Shown here: positions 43,793-58,565 of the stretch, piece by piece | Layout: the number at the start of each line of letters is the position of its first letter | Numbering within the stretch: position 1 is the first letter of the stretch | From: SURF-21 sp964510515 | GTDB lineage: Bacteria > Actinomycetota > Geothermincolia > Geothermincolales > RBG-13-55-18 | Assembly: GCA_964510515.1 (NCBI GenBank) | Contig: CAZEAU010000003.1 | Coordinates: forward strand, 65,032 to 129,031 | DNA: 64,000 nucleotides | Direction: 5' to 3' | Position numbers and translations under genes: made by a program | Notes under the pieces: generated by a model | Told to the model about the DNA's origin: nothing | Database searches by the model: none | Seen by the model: only the letters and a program-made list of their open reading frames with translations

Positions 43793-43984
43793 ATCCAGCG
43801 GGCTTGTTGAGGTGCCCAAACGCCGCTTTTTCCATCTCACCTCAAGCGTCCTGCCGGACATGGGTGGGCAATGCCATCCGAAGCGAAACCCGGAGAGTCT
43901 TGAGCTCCGGCGTGTGCTCCACATGCGGTTCCTTTCTCTTTGCGCTGCCTCAGGCAAAGGCTGCGCCCAAGGGTTGGATGCGGT
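43793..43984 (-). repeat. 192-bp repeat, copy B (solo IS1380 end)
   Basis: Second copy of the repeat at 41113-41304, without the transposase body. It is probably a solo remnant left after deletion of another IS1380 copy. Confidence 0.6.
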
Positions 43985-44041
43985 TACTGCCCCCACACTT
44001 GAGCCACCCCCCCTGGAGTCCTTCCGTGATGTGCAGGAGAT

Positions 44042-44236
44042 GCCCACAAGGTGGCCACCGAGGCGGGGATCGACCTCTCGCTTCCCGCCATGCTCAGGGA
44101 GCTTTCGGCCATGCGCGAGGTGGCGACCATCTGTCCCTCGGGCAGAGGCAGGGGCAAGGTAACCCTTTCCCGCATGAGCGCCCGCCAGAAGAAGCTCTTC
44201 GGCCTCCCGGAGATCGGGTCGTTCGCGAGCCGGTAG
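44042..44236 (+). pseudogene. IS1634-family transposase C-terminal fragment
   Basis: The frame reads VATEAGIDLSLPAMLRELSA, MREVATICPSGRGRGKVTLS and RMSARQKKLFGLPEIGS to a stop. This is the typical IS1634 C-terminus (L-x-E-L-x-x-I-R-E-V ... Y-P-x-G ... L-S-x-M-S-x-x-Q-x-x-L-F). The rest of the gene is missing. Its 3' terminal repeat follows at 44299. Confidence 0.65.
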
Positions 44237-44298
44237 GGGTAATGCAGCGCCGCAGCCTGTAATCCCTCTGCATGCAGGGCTTTTACTGCGCCCTATTT

Positions 44299-44317
44299 CG
44301 TAAAGCGGAAACTCGGG
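44299..44317 (+). repeat. Terminal inverted repeat of an IS1634-type element
   Basis: CGTAAAGCGGAAACTCGGG, 62 bp after the transposase C-terminal stop. Its reverse complement matches the repeat at 40643-40661 with one mismatch. Confidence 0.65.
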
Positions 44318-44535
44318 CTATGTGTGGAGCCTAAGGCCTACGAGGTCAATAAGGTGGACGCAGACTATTTCGTCGAAGATTGAGACGTCACCTGCGATTG
44401 CGGGACGAACCGCTTTCCAAGCAACCAAAGCGAACTCTAAGATGCGCATGCTCGAGCTTAAATCACACCCATTTCTTTGCGTAGCGCAATGCCGGGCTAA
44501 AGGCCGGGAGGAGCGGCATATGCGCAGCACCCTGC

Positions 44536-44541
44536 TATAAT
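44536..44541 (+). promoter_or_regulatory. -10 box for the helicase-methyltransferase cluster
   Basis: TATAAT lies 89 bp before the first start codon. No convincing -35 is present at 16-18 bp. The rest of the gap 44318-44629 shows only a short open stretch after the IS end (reading EPKAYEVNKVDADYFVED to a stop), which may be the tail of a gene cut by the IS. Confidence 0.45.
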
Positions 44542-44629
44542 CCCTATAAATAGAGGCACTTGCAGCCGGAGGGGCTGTTGAGCTCGCGCCGCCCATTCGG
44601 CTGCCGGCTACGAGCGGAGGGGTGCGCGC

Positions 44630-47600
44630 ATGAGCGTTTTCGACCTGCGTAACGCTGTCATCGACGAGTATCACAGCTACGTAAGCAGCTTCCTCCTCAT
44701 CCAGGACGAGCGCATCAAGGAATACATCACCAAGGAATTGATAGAGGAGGGGGCCCTCTGGCCGCCCGCTCTCCTGCAGCTCAACCCCGCCTACAGAAAA
44801 GCGGAAACCGTAGAACAACTGGTGGCGGAGGGGAAGCTCCACCCCGAATGCGCCAACATCTTCCGCGGCAGGGACGACAACCCCATCACCCTCTTCCAGC
44901 ACCAGCTGGAGGCCATCGAGACGGCTCTCACAGGCAAGGGATTCGTGGTCACCAGCGGGACCGGGTCCGGTAAAAGCCTCACTTACTTCGTCCCCATCAT
45001 GGACGCAGTCCTCAAGGGCGATCCTGGTGACCACAAAGTCTGGGCCATCATCGTTTATCCCATGAACGCCCTGGTGAACTCCCAGTACACGGCACTCCAG
45101 GAGTGGGAGGAGGCGTACAAAGCGAGGACCGGCCGCGATTTCCCCATCCGCTTCAATAAATACACCGGCCAGGAGATGGCCACCAAACTGGATATCCAGA
45201 AAGACCCCCCGCACATCCTGCTCACCAATTACGTCATGCTCGAGCTGATGATGGTGCGCCCGGAGGAGCACATGTTCGTGGACAGCACCGCCACGGCCAT
45301 CAAGTACCTCGTGATAGACGAGCTCCATACCTACCGGGGGCGCCAGGGTGCGGACGTGGCCTTCCTCATCCGCCGCCTCAAGGAGAGAAGCAAGAAGCGG
45401 GATCTCATCTGCATAGGGACCAGCGCCACCATGATAGCGGGAAAATCCACCGCCCCCGAGGAGAGGCGCCAGGCGGTGGCGACCTTCGCGGGACAGATCT
45501 TCGGCACTGCCTTCGAGGCCGGTCAGGTCATAGAGGAAACCCTTCAGGGCATCACGCAGCGCGGACGCGAGATAGACCCGCGGGAGCTGCGCCAGGCCAT
45601 AGAGTCCCCGCTTCCCAAATCTTCCGAGGAGCTACTGGCAAGCCCCCTGGTCGGATGGATAGAGGACAACTTCGGCCTGGAGGAGGAAGAAGGGGGGAGG
45701 CTGCGCCGCCGTTCACCCATCAGCCTGGATGAAGGAGCGAAAACGCTCTCAGAACAAACAGGGCTGGACGCAGAGGCCTGTAAAGAGGCGCTGAGCCGGG
45801 CTTTCCTGGCCGGGGCGGCGGCAAAGTCCGATAAGGGCGAGACGCTCCTCTCCTTCAAGCTCCACCAGTTCATCGCCCAGGGCAACCGCGTCTTCGCCTC
45901 GCTCGAGCCCCGCCCCCACCGCGCCTTCGACCTCGAGGGCTACGCTTTCGCCAGTCGGGAGGGCGGCGTCATCCCGCTTTTTCCCTTGAAATTCTGCCGC
46001 GTCTGCGGGATCGAATACTATGAGGTGCTGCACGACCCCGAGGATAAGACGTTCAGCCCTTTGAGCGACGAGTTCAACCGGCTGGAGGAAATAGAGGGCA
46101 AGGGCTACCTCCTGCTCGCCCCAGAGGACCGCGAGGTGGACTGGGGGCCCGAGAACCTGCCCTCGGAATGGCTAACCGAAAGAGGCAGGGTGAAGAGCAG
46201 TTACAAGGAATACGTCCCGCGCCCGGTCTGGCTGCATCCCGACGGCAGCTATGCCGAAAGCCCCGCCGAGGGCGCTCTGAAAGCCTGGTTCCAATCCCAG
46301 CCCTTCCGCCTCTGCCTGAGCTGCGGGGTCTTCTACGGAAGGGAAAGCGAGTTTCGCAAGCTCACCGGGCTCTCCAGCGAAGGCCGCTCGACAGCCACCA
46401 CGGTGCTGGCGCTCTCAGCCCTTGAGAACGCCCCCGCAGGCGACATCGAGGCCTCAGCTCGCAAGCTCCTTTCCTTCACCGATAACAGGCAGGACGCAAG
46501 CCTGCAGGCGGGCCACTTCAACGATTTCGTGCAGGTGTCTCTCTTGCGAGCAGCCATCTACGCTGCGCTCCAGGAGGCAGGGGAGCTGCGCTACGATGAG
46601 ATAGCCCGCAAGGTGGTCGAGAGACTGAGCCTTGATTTCCGAGATATCTCCGCCAACAAGGAGCTGCTTCCCGGCAGCCCACTTGGCAAGGAGGTAGTAA
46701 AAGTCTTCACCGATCTCACCGAGTACCGCATCTATGAGGACCTGCGCCGCGGCTGGAGGGTGGTCCAGCCCAACCTGGAGCAGTGCGGGCTGCTTGCCAT
46801 GGACTACGTAGGCCTCGGCGACCTCTGCGCAAACGAGGAAGCCTGGCGTGAGCTCAAGCCCTTCGCCGGTGTCCCCCCCGAAAAGCGCCTGGAGGTGCTC
46901 AAGGCACTCCTCGATCAGTTCCGCCGCCAGCTTGCCATACGCGCGGGCTGCCTGCAGGAGACCAACCAGGCGCTGCTTAAAAAGCGCTCGGAAGAGCGCA
47001 TCGATGCTCGCTGGGGCCTCGAGGAGAAGGAGAGGCTGAGCCTTGCCTCCTGCTTCATCCTGCCCGGTCAGGAAGGAAAGCTTAAACACAGCTTCAGCCT
47101 GTCCACCCGCAGCCTCCTGCACCGCTACCTCAAGCGCGTCCTGCCCCTCTTCGAGGCCGAATACGAAGATAACATGGAGAAGCTGGTGGATGTCCTCTGC
47201 GCCCAGGGGCTGCTGCGGCGCGATTCGGAGAGGGGGATATCCTTCGTGCAGCTGGAGTCGGCGGCCCTGGTATGGAAGAAAGGGGACGGCACACCCGTCA
47301 GCGAGCCCATCTATATGCGCCGTTCCGAAGACCCCATCTACCTCAAGGCCGAGAAGGAGGCCAACCAGTACTTCAAGGAGTTCTACATGCGCTCCTCGGC
47401 GCTCCTGCGCGAGGTGGAAGGGCGCGAACATACCGCCCAGATAGGCTACGAGCACCGCGAGGAGAGGGAGCAGCGCTTCCGCAACGGCGAGCTCAAGTGC
47501 CTCTTCTGCTCTCCCACCATGGAGCTGGGCATAGACATCGCCGATTTGCAGCTGGTGCACATGCGCAACGTTCCTCCGACTCCTGCCAACTATGCGCAGC

Positions 47601-49719
47601 GCAGCGGCCGCGCCGGCCGCAAGGGAGACCCCGCCTTGGTTATCACCTACTGCCTGGCGGGCAGCGGGCACGACCAGTATTTCTTCCACCACCAGCGGGA
47701 GATGGTCTCAGGAGAGGTGCAGCCCCCGCGCATCGACCTCACCAGCGAGGATTTGGCGACCGCGCACCTCCACTCCCTCTGGCTCGCCAAGACCGGTCTC
47801 TCGCTGGGGAAACCCTCCAGCAACGGCTCGCCTGCAAGATCCATAGCCAACATACTCGACCTGCGCCAGGAGGGCTATCCGCTCACCGAGGATGTCCGGA
47901 ACAAAATAGAACTGTCGGAAAGAGGCTTCAAGGAATGCGCAGGTGAGGCCGAACGCATCCTGGACTCCTGCGCCCCGGATATAGAGAAGGCCGCCTGGTA
48001 CACGGAGGAGTGGGTCGAGAAAGCCCTCCGGCGCGCTCCCGAGGAGTTCGACGAAGCCTTCAACCGCTTCCGGGAGCTCTACCAGGTGGCGGACAGGGAG
48101 TACGTGCAGGCGAGCGAACTGCTGCGCTTCCGCAGCGGCAGCAAGGATGACGTAGCCAAAGCGGAGAGGAGCCGCGCCGAGGCGGAGCGCCAGATCGCCC
48201 TCCTGCGCAACGAGACCCGCTCCTTCCAGGAATCGGACTTCTATCCCTACCGCTACCTGGCGAGCGAGGGGTTCCTCCCCGGCTACAATTTCCCACGCCT
48301 GCCCCTGAGCGCCTTTCTCCCCAGAGAGAAAAAGGGGGATTACGTGGACAGGCCGCGCTTTCTGGCCATCTCGGAGTTCGCCCCCGAGAGCTTCATCTAT
48401 CACGAGGGCTCGAAATACCAGGTTTCCTCACTGAGGACCCCCGTCACCGACCTGGACAAGAGGCGCTTCAGGGTGAAGTTGTGCAAAGTCTGCGGCTACC
48501 TCCACGCCGATGAGAGCGTGGAGCTATGCCACAACTGCGAGAGCAAGCTAACGGGCGAGGATTACACCTACGCGTCGATGCTCGAGGCGACCAATGTTTA
48601 TACGCGAATGCGCGAGCGCATCACCAGCGAGGAAGAGGAGCGGCGCCGCCTTGGTTACTGCATCACCACCCACTTCGAGTTCGCGCCGGTGAGCGGCGCA
48701 AGCGAGGGCCGTATCCCCGCCACCGTGAAAGACGCTGGCGATAGCCCCATCCTCAAGCTCATCTATGCCCCATCGGCTACCATCTACCGCATCAATCATA
48801 GATGGCGTACCAGCAAGGATGACGGCTACCTCTTGGACTTCGACACCGGGGAGTTCACGGCGCACAAACGGGAAGGGCATGAAGGAACACCTGCGGGAAA
48901 TATCGAGCGGGTACGCTTATTCGTGCGCGACACCATGAACGTCATGCTTCTTTACCCGGGCAGTGAGGACATGGACTGGCCGGAGGAGATGCTCACCACG
49001 CTTCAGCACGCTTTGCACCGGGGGATAGAGCAGGCCTACCAGATAGAGGCCTCGGAGCTGGCCTCTGAGCGTATCGGCAGTGGCAGCCGCCATGGCATCC
49101 TCTTCTACGAGGCGAGCGAGGGCGGCTATGGCATCCTGCGCAGCCTGGTGGAGGGGAGGGACGCCATGGCCAGGGTGGCAGAAGAAGCCCTGGCGGCATG
49201 CCACTACGATCCGGAAACCCTGGAAGATAAAAACCCCGAGTGCGTGCGCGCCTGCTACGAATGCCTCCTCTCCTATTCCAACCAAAGGGACTACCCCCAG
49301 CTCAGCCGCTCCCTGGTCAAGGAGCTGCTGGGTGAGCTGGCGCGCTCCGAGACTCACCACGAGGTTGGGGGCAGGGACTACGAGACCCACTACGGGTGGC
49401 TGCGCGCCCTCACCGACTCCCGCTCCAAACTGGAGAGGCGATTCCTCGACCATATCTACAAGACCCGGCGCAGGCTGCCCGACGACGCCCAGCATCCCCT
49501 GGAGGATTACCCCGGCACCATCCCTGACTTCTACTACGAGAAATACGTATGTGTGTACTGCGACGGCTCGGTGCACGATGAGCCCGCCCAGAAAGCAAAC
49601 GACGAAAAGATACGCCGGGAGCTCGAAGACCTGGGCTACGACGCGATCGTCATCCGCTACGACAGGGACCTGGAGGAGCAGATCGCAGCCCGTCCTGACG
49701 TCTTCGGGGAGGCGAAGGC

Positions 49720-49723
<4 letters not shown>
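44630..49723 (+). CDS. Giant DUF1998 helicase with C-terminal Vsr/DUF559-like nuclease domain
   Basis: A 1697-residue protein. The helicase core has FQHQLEAIETAL, Walker A TSGTGSGKS (108-116), DELH (230-233), FSPTMELGIDIADL-type motif IV/V and QRSGRAGRKG (990 on). Internal zinc pairs lie at C456/C459 and C562/C565. The DUF1998 region carries C1285/C1288 with C1300/C1303, and the hallmark CVRACYECLLSYSNQRDYPQ near 1538. The last 100 residues read PDFYYEKYVCVYCDGSVHDE and RRELEDLGYDAIVIRYD, the Vsr/DUF559 nuclease pattern, with D1633, D1645 and H1649. It resembles DISARM DrmA plus DrmB in one chain, or Druantia DruE. ATG has GGAGGGG upstream. Four-bp overlap with the next gene. Confidence 0.85.
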
Positions 49724-52559
<2,836 letters not shown>

Positions 52560-52563
<4 letters not shown>

Positions 52564-55500
52564 GCCGCTTTCCCAGTCTTAAGGTGGAAGGAGGGCTCAT
52601 CTCCTTCGACCTTATAGAGCGCATAGCCGATGGCGAAGCCCCCGGGCAGAAGCCGGTGGACTTCGGACTTGCCGCAAGAGCGCATTTCTTAGACGAGGTG
52701 GCGGGCGCCTGGGCCGCCGCCCGTCGCTACTGGGGGGCCTTCCGCTCCCGCCTGGAGCAGCTTCCCCCACAGGACTCTGGCACCAGCGCAACCCGCGACG
52801 GATGGGTCATCCCCCTCCTGAGCATGCTGGGTTACGAACTTACATATCAGCCGAAAGCGCACCTTGCAGGCGGCCTCACCTTCGCCATCAGCCACGGGGC
52901 GGATGCGCACGAAGAAACGCCCCCGGTGCATGTGGTTGGGTGGCGCCAGGAGCTGGGGAAGCTCCCGCTCTCGGGCCGCCCTCGCCTTGCCCCCCACGTG
53001 CTCCTGCAGGAGTACCTCAACCGCACCGAGCACCTCTGGGGGGTGGTCACCAACGGGCGCATACTGCGCCTGCTGCGCGATTGTCAGCTCCTCTCCCGCC
53101 AGGCTTACATCGAGTTCGACTTAGAGGCCATGTTCGAGGGGGAGAGGCTTTCAGATTTCGCCCTGCTGTGGCGCTTGGTCCACCGCACCCGCCTGCCTGA
53201 GGGCGCAGGTGACGCTTCGGAATGCCTCCTCGAGCAGTATTACACCACCAGCGTTGAGCAGGGCGGAAGGGTACGCGAGCGCTTGCGCGACGGGGTGGAG
53301 GTGGCCCTTGCGACCTTCGGAGACGGCCTCCTTGCTCACCCCGACAATCAGGAGCTGAGGGACCTGGTAAAGGAAGGAGAGCTCAAGCCGGAGGCCTTCT
53401 ACCAGAGCCTGCTGCGGCTGGTCTATCGCCTTCTCTTCCTCATGGTGGCTGAGGAGAGGGGGCTCATCTCCCCTTCATCCGTATATCTGGAGCACTACAG
53501 CATGGAGCGCCTGCGCCGCCTGGCGGGCTTGCGCCTGCCGGACGAGGAACACAAGGACCAGTGGATATCGCTGCAGGCCACCTTCGAGCTCTTCCGCCGT
53601 GAAGAGCTGGGCGCGCTCCTTGCGGTCCCGCCCCTGAACGGGGAGCTCTTCGCGGCCACCGTGCTAGACCGCTGCTCTCTTTACAACCGAGACCTTGTAG
53701 CCGCCTTAAGGGAGCTCTCCACCTATGCCGAGGATGCGCGCTCCCCCCGCCGCCGCGTGAATTACTCGGCCTTGGACGTGGAGGAGCTGGGAGGCGTATA
53801 TGAGAGCCTGCTCGAATACCAACCTGCCTTCTCAGAGCTGGAAGGCAAGGCCGTCTTCCGCCTGGTCAGCGGGACCGAGCGCAAGACCACCGGCTCTTAT
53901 TACACTCCGCCCGAACTGGTGAGCGAGCTCATAAAAAGCGCGCTCGAGCCGGTGCTTGCCGCGCGCCTGGAGAAGGCGAGGAAGGACGAAGAGAAAGAGC
54001 AGGCCATACTCTCCATGAAGGTGTGCGACCCGGCTTGCGGGAGCGGGCACTTCCTGCTTGCCGCCGCACGGCGCTTAGGAAAGGAGCTCGCTCGCGTGCG
54101 CACAGGCGACGATGAGCCTGCGCCCGAGCAGGTGCGCCCCGCCATCCGCGACGTCATCGGCCACTGCATCTACGGGGTGGATAAAAACCCCCTGGCCGTC
54201 GATCTCTGCAAGGTAGCCCTATGGATAGAAGGACACTCTGAAGGCAGGCCCCTCTCCTTCCTTGACCACCGCATCCGCATAGGCGATTCGCTGGTGGGGG
54301 TATTTGATATCAAAGTATTTGAGGAGGGCATACCGGATGATGCCTTCAACCCCATCTCGGGAGACGACAAGGCCCTCGCCAGGTCGATAAAGAAGGACAA
54401 CAAGGCGGAGAGGACAGAGAAAGTGGGCTGGCTCTCCATGGAGTTCGAGGCGGCGAGCGATGCCCCGGAGCTATCCGATGCCTACCGCAAGCTGGCGGAG
54501 ATACCCGATGACACCCCGGAGCAGGTGCGCGAGAAGCAGGAAGCCTACGAGAGGTTGCGCGGCGAGGGGGGGCGATGGTGGCGCGACAACACGGCCTGCC
54601 ACATCTGGACGGCCGCCTTCTTCGCGAACCTGGACAAGGAAAGCTACCGGGAGAAAGCCGTTCCCACCACGGATATCCTGCGCACCTATCTCAAGACCGG
54701 GAATATCGACGGCCGCTACATAGGGCACGCCTGGGAGGCGGCGCAGCGCCTCCGCTTCTTCCACTGGCCGCTCGAGTTCCCCGAGGTATTCGAGGCAGGC
54801 GGCTTCGATGTGGTGCTCTGCAACCCGCCGTGGGAGCTGATCCAGTTGCAGGAGGAAGAGTTCTTCGCATTAAGAGATCCTGTTATCGCAGGAGCGCCAA
54901 AAGCAGCAGCTCGCAAGCGGCTCATTAGGGAACTTGTGGAAACAAATCCTGAGCTTTGGCGGGAATATAGTGAAGCGTTGCACTTAGCTGATGCAACGAG
55001 GAAATTCCTGCGCAGCTCAGGAAGGTTTGAGCTGACCTCAAGCGGCAGGGTCAATTGCTATTCCGTCTTCTCCGAGCTTTTCAGCCAATTGATGAATCGC
55101 TCCGGCAGGGCGGGGCTGGTGGTTCCCACAGGCATCGCAACCGACGATACAAACAAGCAATTTTTCTCACACCTGGTGGAGTCGAATGGATTGGCGGGAC
55201 TGTACGATTTCGAGAACCGGGAGAGAATCTTCCCCGCGGTTGATAGCAGAATGAAGTTCTCCCTCCTTACCTTGAAGGGTGACGGCGATAGAGCGGGCGA
55301 GCCCGCCCGTTTTGCTTTCTTCCTCACACGAGCTGAACAACTCAAGGATGAGAGGCGCACCTTCGAGCTCACGGCCTCCGATTTTGCACTGCTCAATCCC
55401 AATACCCGCACCTGTCCCATCTTCCGCACCCGCCAGGACGCCGATCTCACGAAATATATCTATGAGAGGGTGCCTGTGCTAGTGAACGAGGTAACCGGGG

Positions 55501-56660
55501 AGAACCCCTGGAGGATTACATTCAAGCAAGGCTTGTTCAACATGTCTTCTGACTCCCACCTCTTCCGCACCCGGAGCGAGCTTGAGGAGGCCGGCTTCGC
55601 CCTCTTCGGCAACCGCTTCGTCATGGGCGAAGGCGAGGGGCAGGAGGTGTGGCTGCCGCTATATGAGGCGAAGATGATCCACCAGTTTGATCACAGATTC
55701 GGCACCTATGAAGGAGTGGACTCTCGCACAAACGCTCAGATTCCAACTCCCAGTCACGAGCAACATGCCGACTGCAATTTTGTGACCATACCCTGGTATT
55801 GGGTTGAATCTCGTGAGGTTAATAGAGAGCAAGGAGATTATGCCAATGAGTGGTTGCTAGGTTTTCGTGATATTGCTCGAGCAACAGATGAGCGCACCGC
55901 AATTTTCACCCTTATCCCCCGCACCGCAGTTGGCCATCCTATCCCATTAGTGTTTACAAAGAGCGAAATAGATCCCTCGCAAATGCTTAGCTTTCTCCAA
56001 AATTTCAATGGCCTCATTTTAGACTATGTGGCAAGACAGAAAATCGGGGGTACACATCTTACATATTTCTACCTAAACCAGCTTTCAATACTTTCACCAA
56101 GCTACATTTCCCACCAAAACGCCAGCCTTATCTCATCAACAACTTTAGAATTAATTTATTCCTCCTGGGACATAAAGCCATTCGCCGATGATGTCTGGCG
56201 AGAAGCAGACGAGGAGCTCCGCCAAGCCATTAAAACCCAATGGGACGATAACAAGGAGGCCACTGGCGGTCATACATGGGATCCACCCGAATGGGCGGAG
56301 ATTGCAGAGGACGGCATCCCACTCCCGCCCTTCAAATGGGACGAGGAACGCCGCGCCCACCTCCGCGCCGAGCTCGACGCCATCTATGCCAAGCTCTACG
56401 GCCTTAATCGCAAACAGCTCCGCTACATCCTCGACCCCGCCGATCTCACAGAAAAGGAGCTTGAGAACATCCTCGACGACTACGAGGAGATAGAAGACCC
56501 CCTGGACGAGGAAGCATATCTCGCCCGCTGCGAAGCTTCCAGCTTCCCAGGCGAAACCTTTCGCGTCCTCAAGGAAAAGGAAATCAAGCAATACGGTTAC
56601 TACCGCACTCGTCGCCTAGTTCTTGATTCCTGGCAGAAGATGGGGGAGTGGAAAAATTGA
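52560..56660 (+). CDS. Large N6-adenine DNA methyltransferase (DrmMI / Eco57I-PglX type)
   Basis: A 1366-residue methyltransferase of COG1002 type. SAM motif I is CDPACGSGHFLLAAARRLG (DPACGSG 490-496), a YGVDKNPLAVDLCKVALW motif II follows, and the catalytic NPPW is at 755-758. The N-terminal domain resembles the restriction-like region of type IIG enzymes (LQEYLNRTEHLWGVVTNGRI). There the expected E-x-K position reads HVVGWRQEL (124-132), so cleavage by this domain is unlikely. The C-terminal third should hold the target-recognition domain. Base composition drops sharply near 54.86-55.06 kb and 55.7-56.2 kb, then recovers, suggesting exchange of the recognition part. Confidence 0.87.
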
Positions 56661-56739
56661 ACCTAGTCAATCACTGCCTATATTGTCATTGGGCGTATTG
56701 TGGGAATTAACCTGTGTAGATTCATATTTAGGAGGGGTT

Positions 56740-58410
56740 ATGAGCATTAGCACGAATGTCGAAGGGATAGGTCATCTGCTTAGCGATAGGCTTCTTGCCA
56801 TCCCCGATTATCAAAGAGCTTATTCTTGGAAAAGAGATGATGAAGTCGAGGAACTATGGCGTGATCTTGACGAAGCTATATCGTCTGGAACGTCTGAATA
56901 CTTCCTTGGGTCTATTGTGACAACACAGATCAAGGGAGATGAGAGGATTCAAGTAATTGATGGGCAACAGAGGCTTGCTACCGTAAGCCTTATTTATGCT
57001 TCAATACGCGATCTCTTAGATGCAAGGGCTGATGAGCGTGCAAGGGAGATTGAAAGAGAAGTCCTAGGGAAGCGAGATATTAAGACACGCGATATAAAAC
57101 CACGTCTCGTACTTAATGCAGAAGATAATGACTTCTTCCAACGAATAACTATGGAATCTACCGCCAATCGGGAGTTGAACCCAACCCTACAATCTCATCG
57201 CTTGCTTATTGATTCCTATAATTTCTTCAAAAATAAACTAAATCATCTCATTGCAGACCTCGGCCCTGATGAATGGCAAGCACCCTTACTGGATTGGTAC
57301 ACTTACCTACTTCACCAAGCAAAAGTGATTGAAGTGGCTGTCACCGAAGAGGCCCGTGCGTTTGTTATTTTTGAGACTCTTAATGATCGAGGCTTGAACC
57401 TCAGTACTTCAGATCTTCTGAAGAATTATCTGTTCGGGAAAGCTGGTACCCGTGTTGAGGAAGTTAAAACTAGATGGCAAAGAGCGATGAGCCCTTTCAC
57501 TGCCTCGGACTTAGATGCAGATACTTTTCTGCGACATTTCTGGGCTTCAAAGAAAGGTGTAGTTAGAGTTAAGGCACTCTATTCGCAAATGAAGCTAGAA
57601 ATTACCAGTGAGCAGTCAGCAGTGGACTTTTCAGGGGAACTTGCCGTTTGTTCGCCTCTGTGGGTAGCGATGTTCGATAGAGATTCAGAAATTTGGAATA
57701 ATTATAAACAGAGCGCACGTGCTGCACTCGATACTCTAAAAAGTCTTAGCGTTGAACAATGTCGACCTCTACTTCTAGCTGCTATGAGAAGATTTGCACC
57801 AGATCAATTAGAGGAACTAGTATCTCTGGTGATTAGTTGGTCTGTTCGTTGGTCTGTTGTTGGGGGTGGTAGTGCCGGAACCGTCGAAAGACTATATGCA
57901 CAAGCAGCAAAGAGCATAACAAACAACGAAATAGCCGACGCAAGAGGTGTGGTAGCGAAATTTGGCGCTGTTCCAGGTGATTTAGATTTCAAAGCGAGTT
58001 TCGAAACGTTGACAGTAAAGAAGAGTTGGCTTGCTCGCTATTTTCTTGCTGTTCTTGAAAGACAAAAGAGAGGTGAAGAAGAACCAGAGCTAGTACCAAA
58101 TGAGAATGTGGACGAAGTAAACCTAGAGCACATTCTTCCTAAAAACCCAACGCCAGCAGATTGGCGACAATTCTCACAAGAGGAGATTCAAACATACCAG
58201 TATTGGCTTGGGAATCAAGCCTTGCTACGGAAATCACATAATAGGCAGATCGGGAATCGTCCGTTTACTGAAAAGAAACCTATACTTTTAGCCTCAAACC
58301 TACTCCTTACCAAGGATATTGGTGAACAAGATGATTGGACTCCCGAGACTGTCAGAAGCCGACAAGAAAAGCTAGCCGAGCTCGCCGTTAGAGTATGGCG
58401 GAAAGCATAA
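56740..58410 (+). CDS. DUF262/DUF1524 protein (GmrSD-like type IV restriction)
   Basis: This 556-residue protein has the DUF262 ParB/Srx-like signature IPDYQRAYSW (21-30), then IDGQQRLAT (DGQQR 74-78) and VIFETLNDRGLNLSTSDLLK. A C-terminal DUF1524 HNH-type region carries NLEHILPKNPTP (His464). GmrSD enzymes use NTPs and cleave modified DNA. ATG 56740 has a strong AGGAGGGG site. The gene is clearly AT-richer than the three genes before it and is separated from them by 79 bp, so it may be a later addition to the defence region. Confidence 0.88.
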   Translation: MSISTNVEGIGHLLSDRLLAIPDYQRAYSWKRDDEVEELWRDLDEAISSGTSEYFLGSIVTTQIKGDERIQVIDGQQRLATVSLIYASIRDLLDARADERAREIEREVLGKRDIKTRDIKPRLVLNAEDNDFFQRITMESTANRELNPTLQSHRLLIDSYNFFKNKLNHLIADLGPDEWQAPLLDWYTYLLHQAKVIEVAVTEEARAFVIFETLNDRGLNLSTSDLLKNYLFGKAGTRVEEVKTRWQRAMSPFTASDLDADTFLRHFWASKKGVVRVKALYSQMKLEITSEQSAVDFSGELAVCSPLWVAMFDRDSEIWNNYKQSARAALDTLKSLSVEQCRPLLLAAMRRFAPDQLEELVSLVISWSVRWSVVGGGSAGTVERLYAQAAKSITNNEIADARGVVAKFGAVPGDLDFKASFETLTVKKSWLARYFLAVLERQKRGEEEPELVPNENVDEVNLEHILPKNPTPADWRQFSQEEIQTYQYWLGNQALLRKSHNRQIGNRPFTEKKPILLASNLLLTKDIGEQDDWTPETVRSRQEKLAELAVRVWRKA

Positions 58411-58414
58411 TCTT

Positions 58415-58436
58415 GGCGCTGTTTATCTTAAGCGCC
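58415..58436 (+). terminator. Hairpin after the DUF262 gene
   Basis: GGCGCT-N10-AGCGCC, 5 bp after the stop codon. There is no clear T run, so termination is uncertain. Confidence 0.4.
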
Positions 58437-58565
58437 AGTAAGAACTAGAATAATGGGAGGTAATGGTTAGTATGAAGCCTAACCTGCATGTATTGTAATC
58501 AACAAATGGTCAATATCGCTGAGCGCAGCCGATGATTATGCCTCATCGTTTTGTAGATGTCTGAT

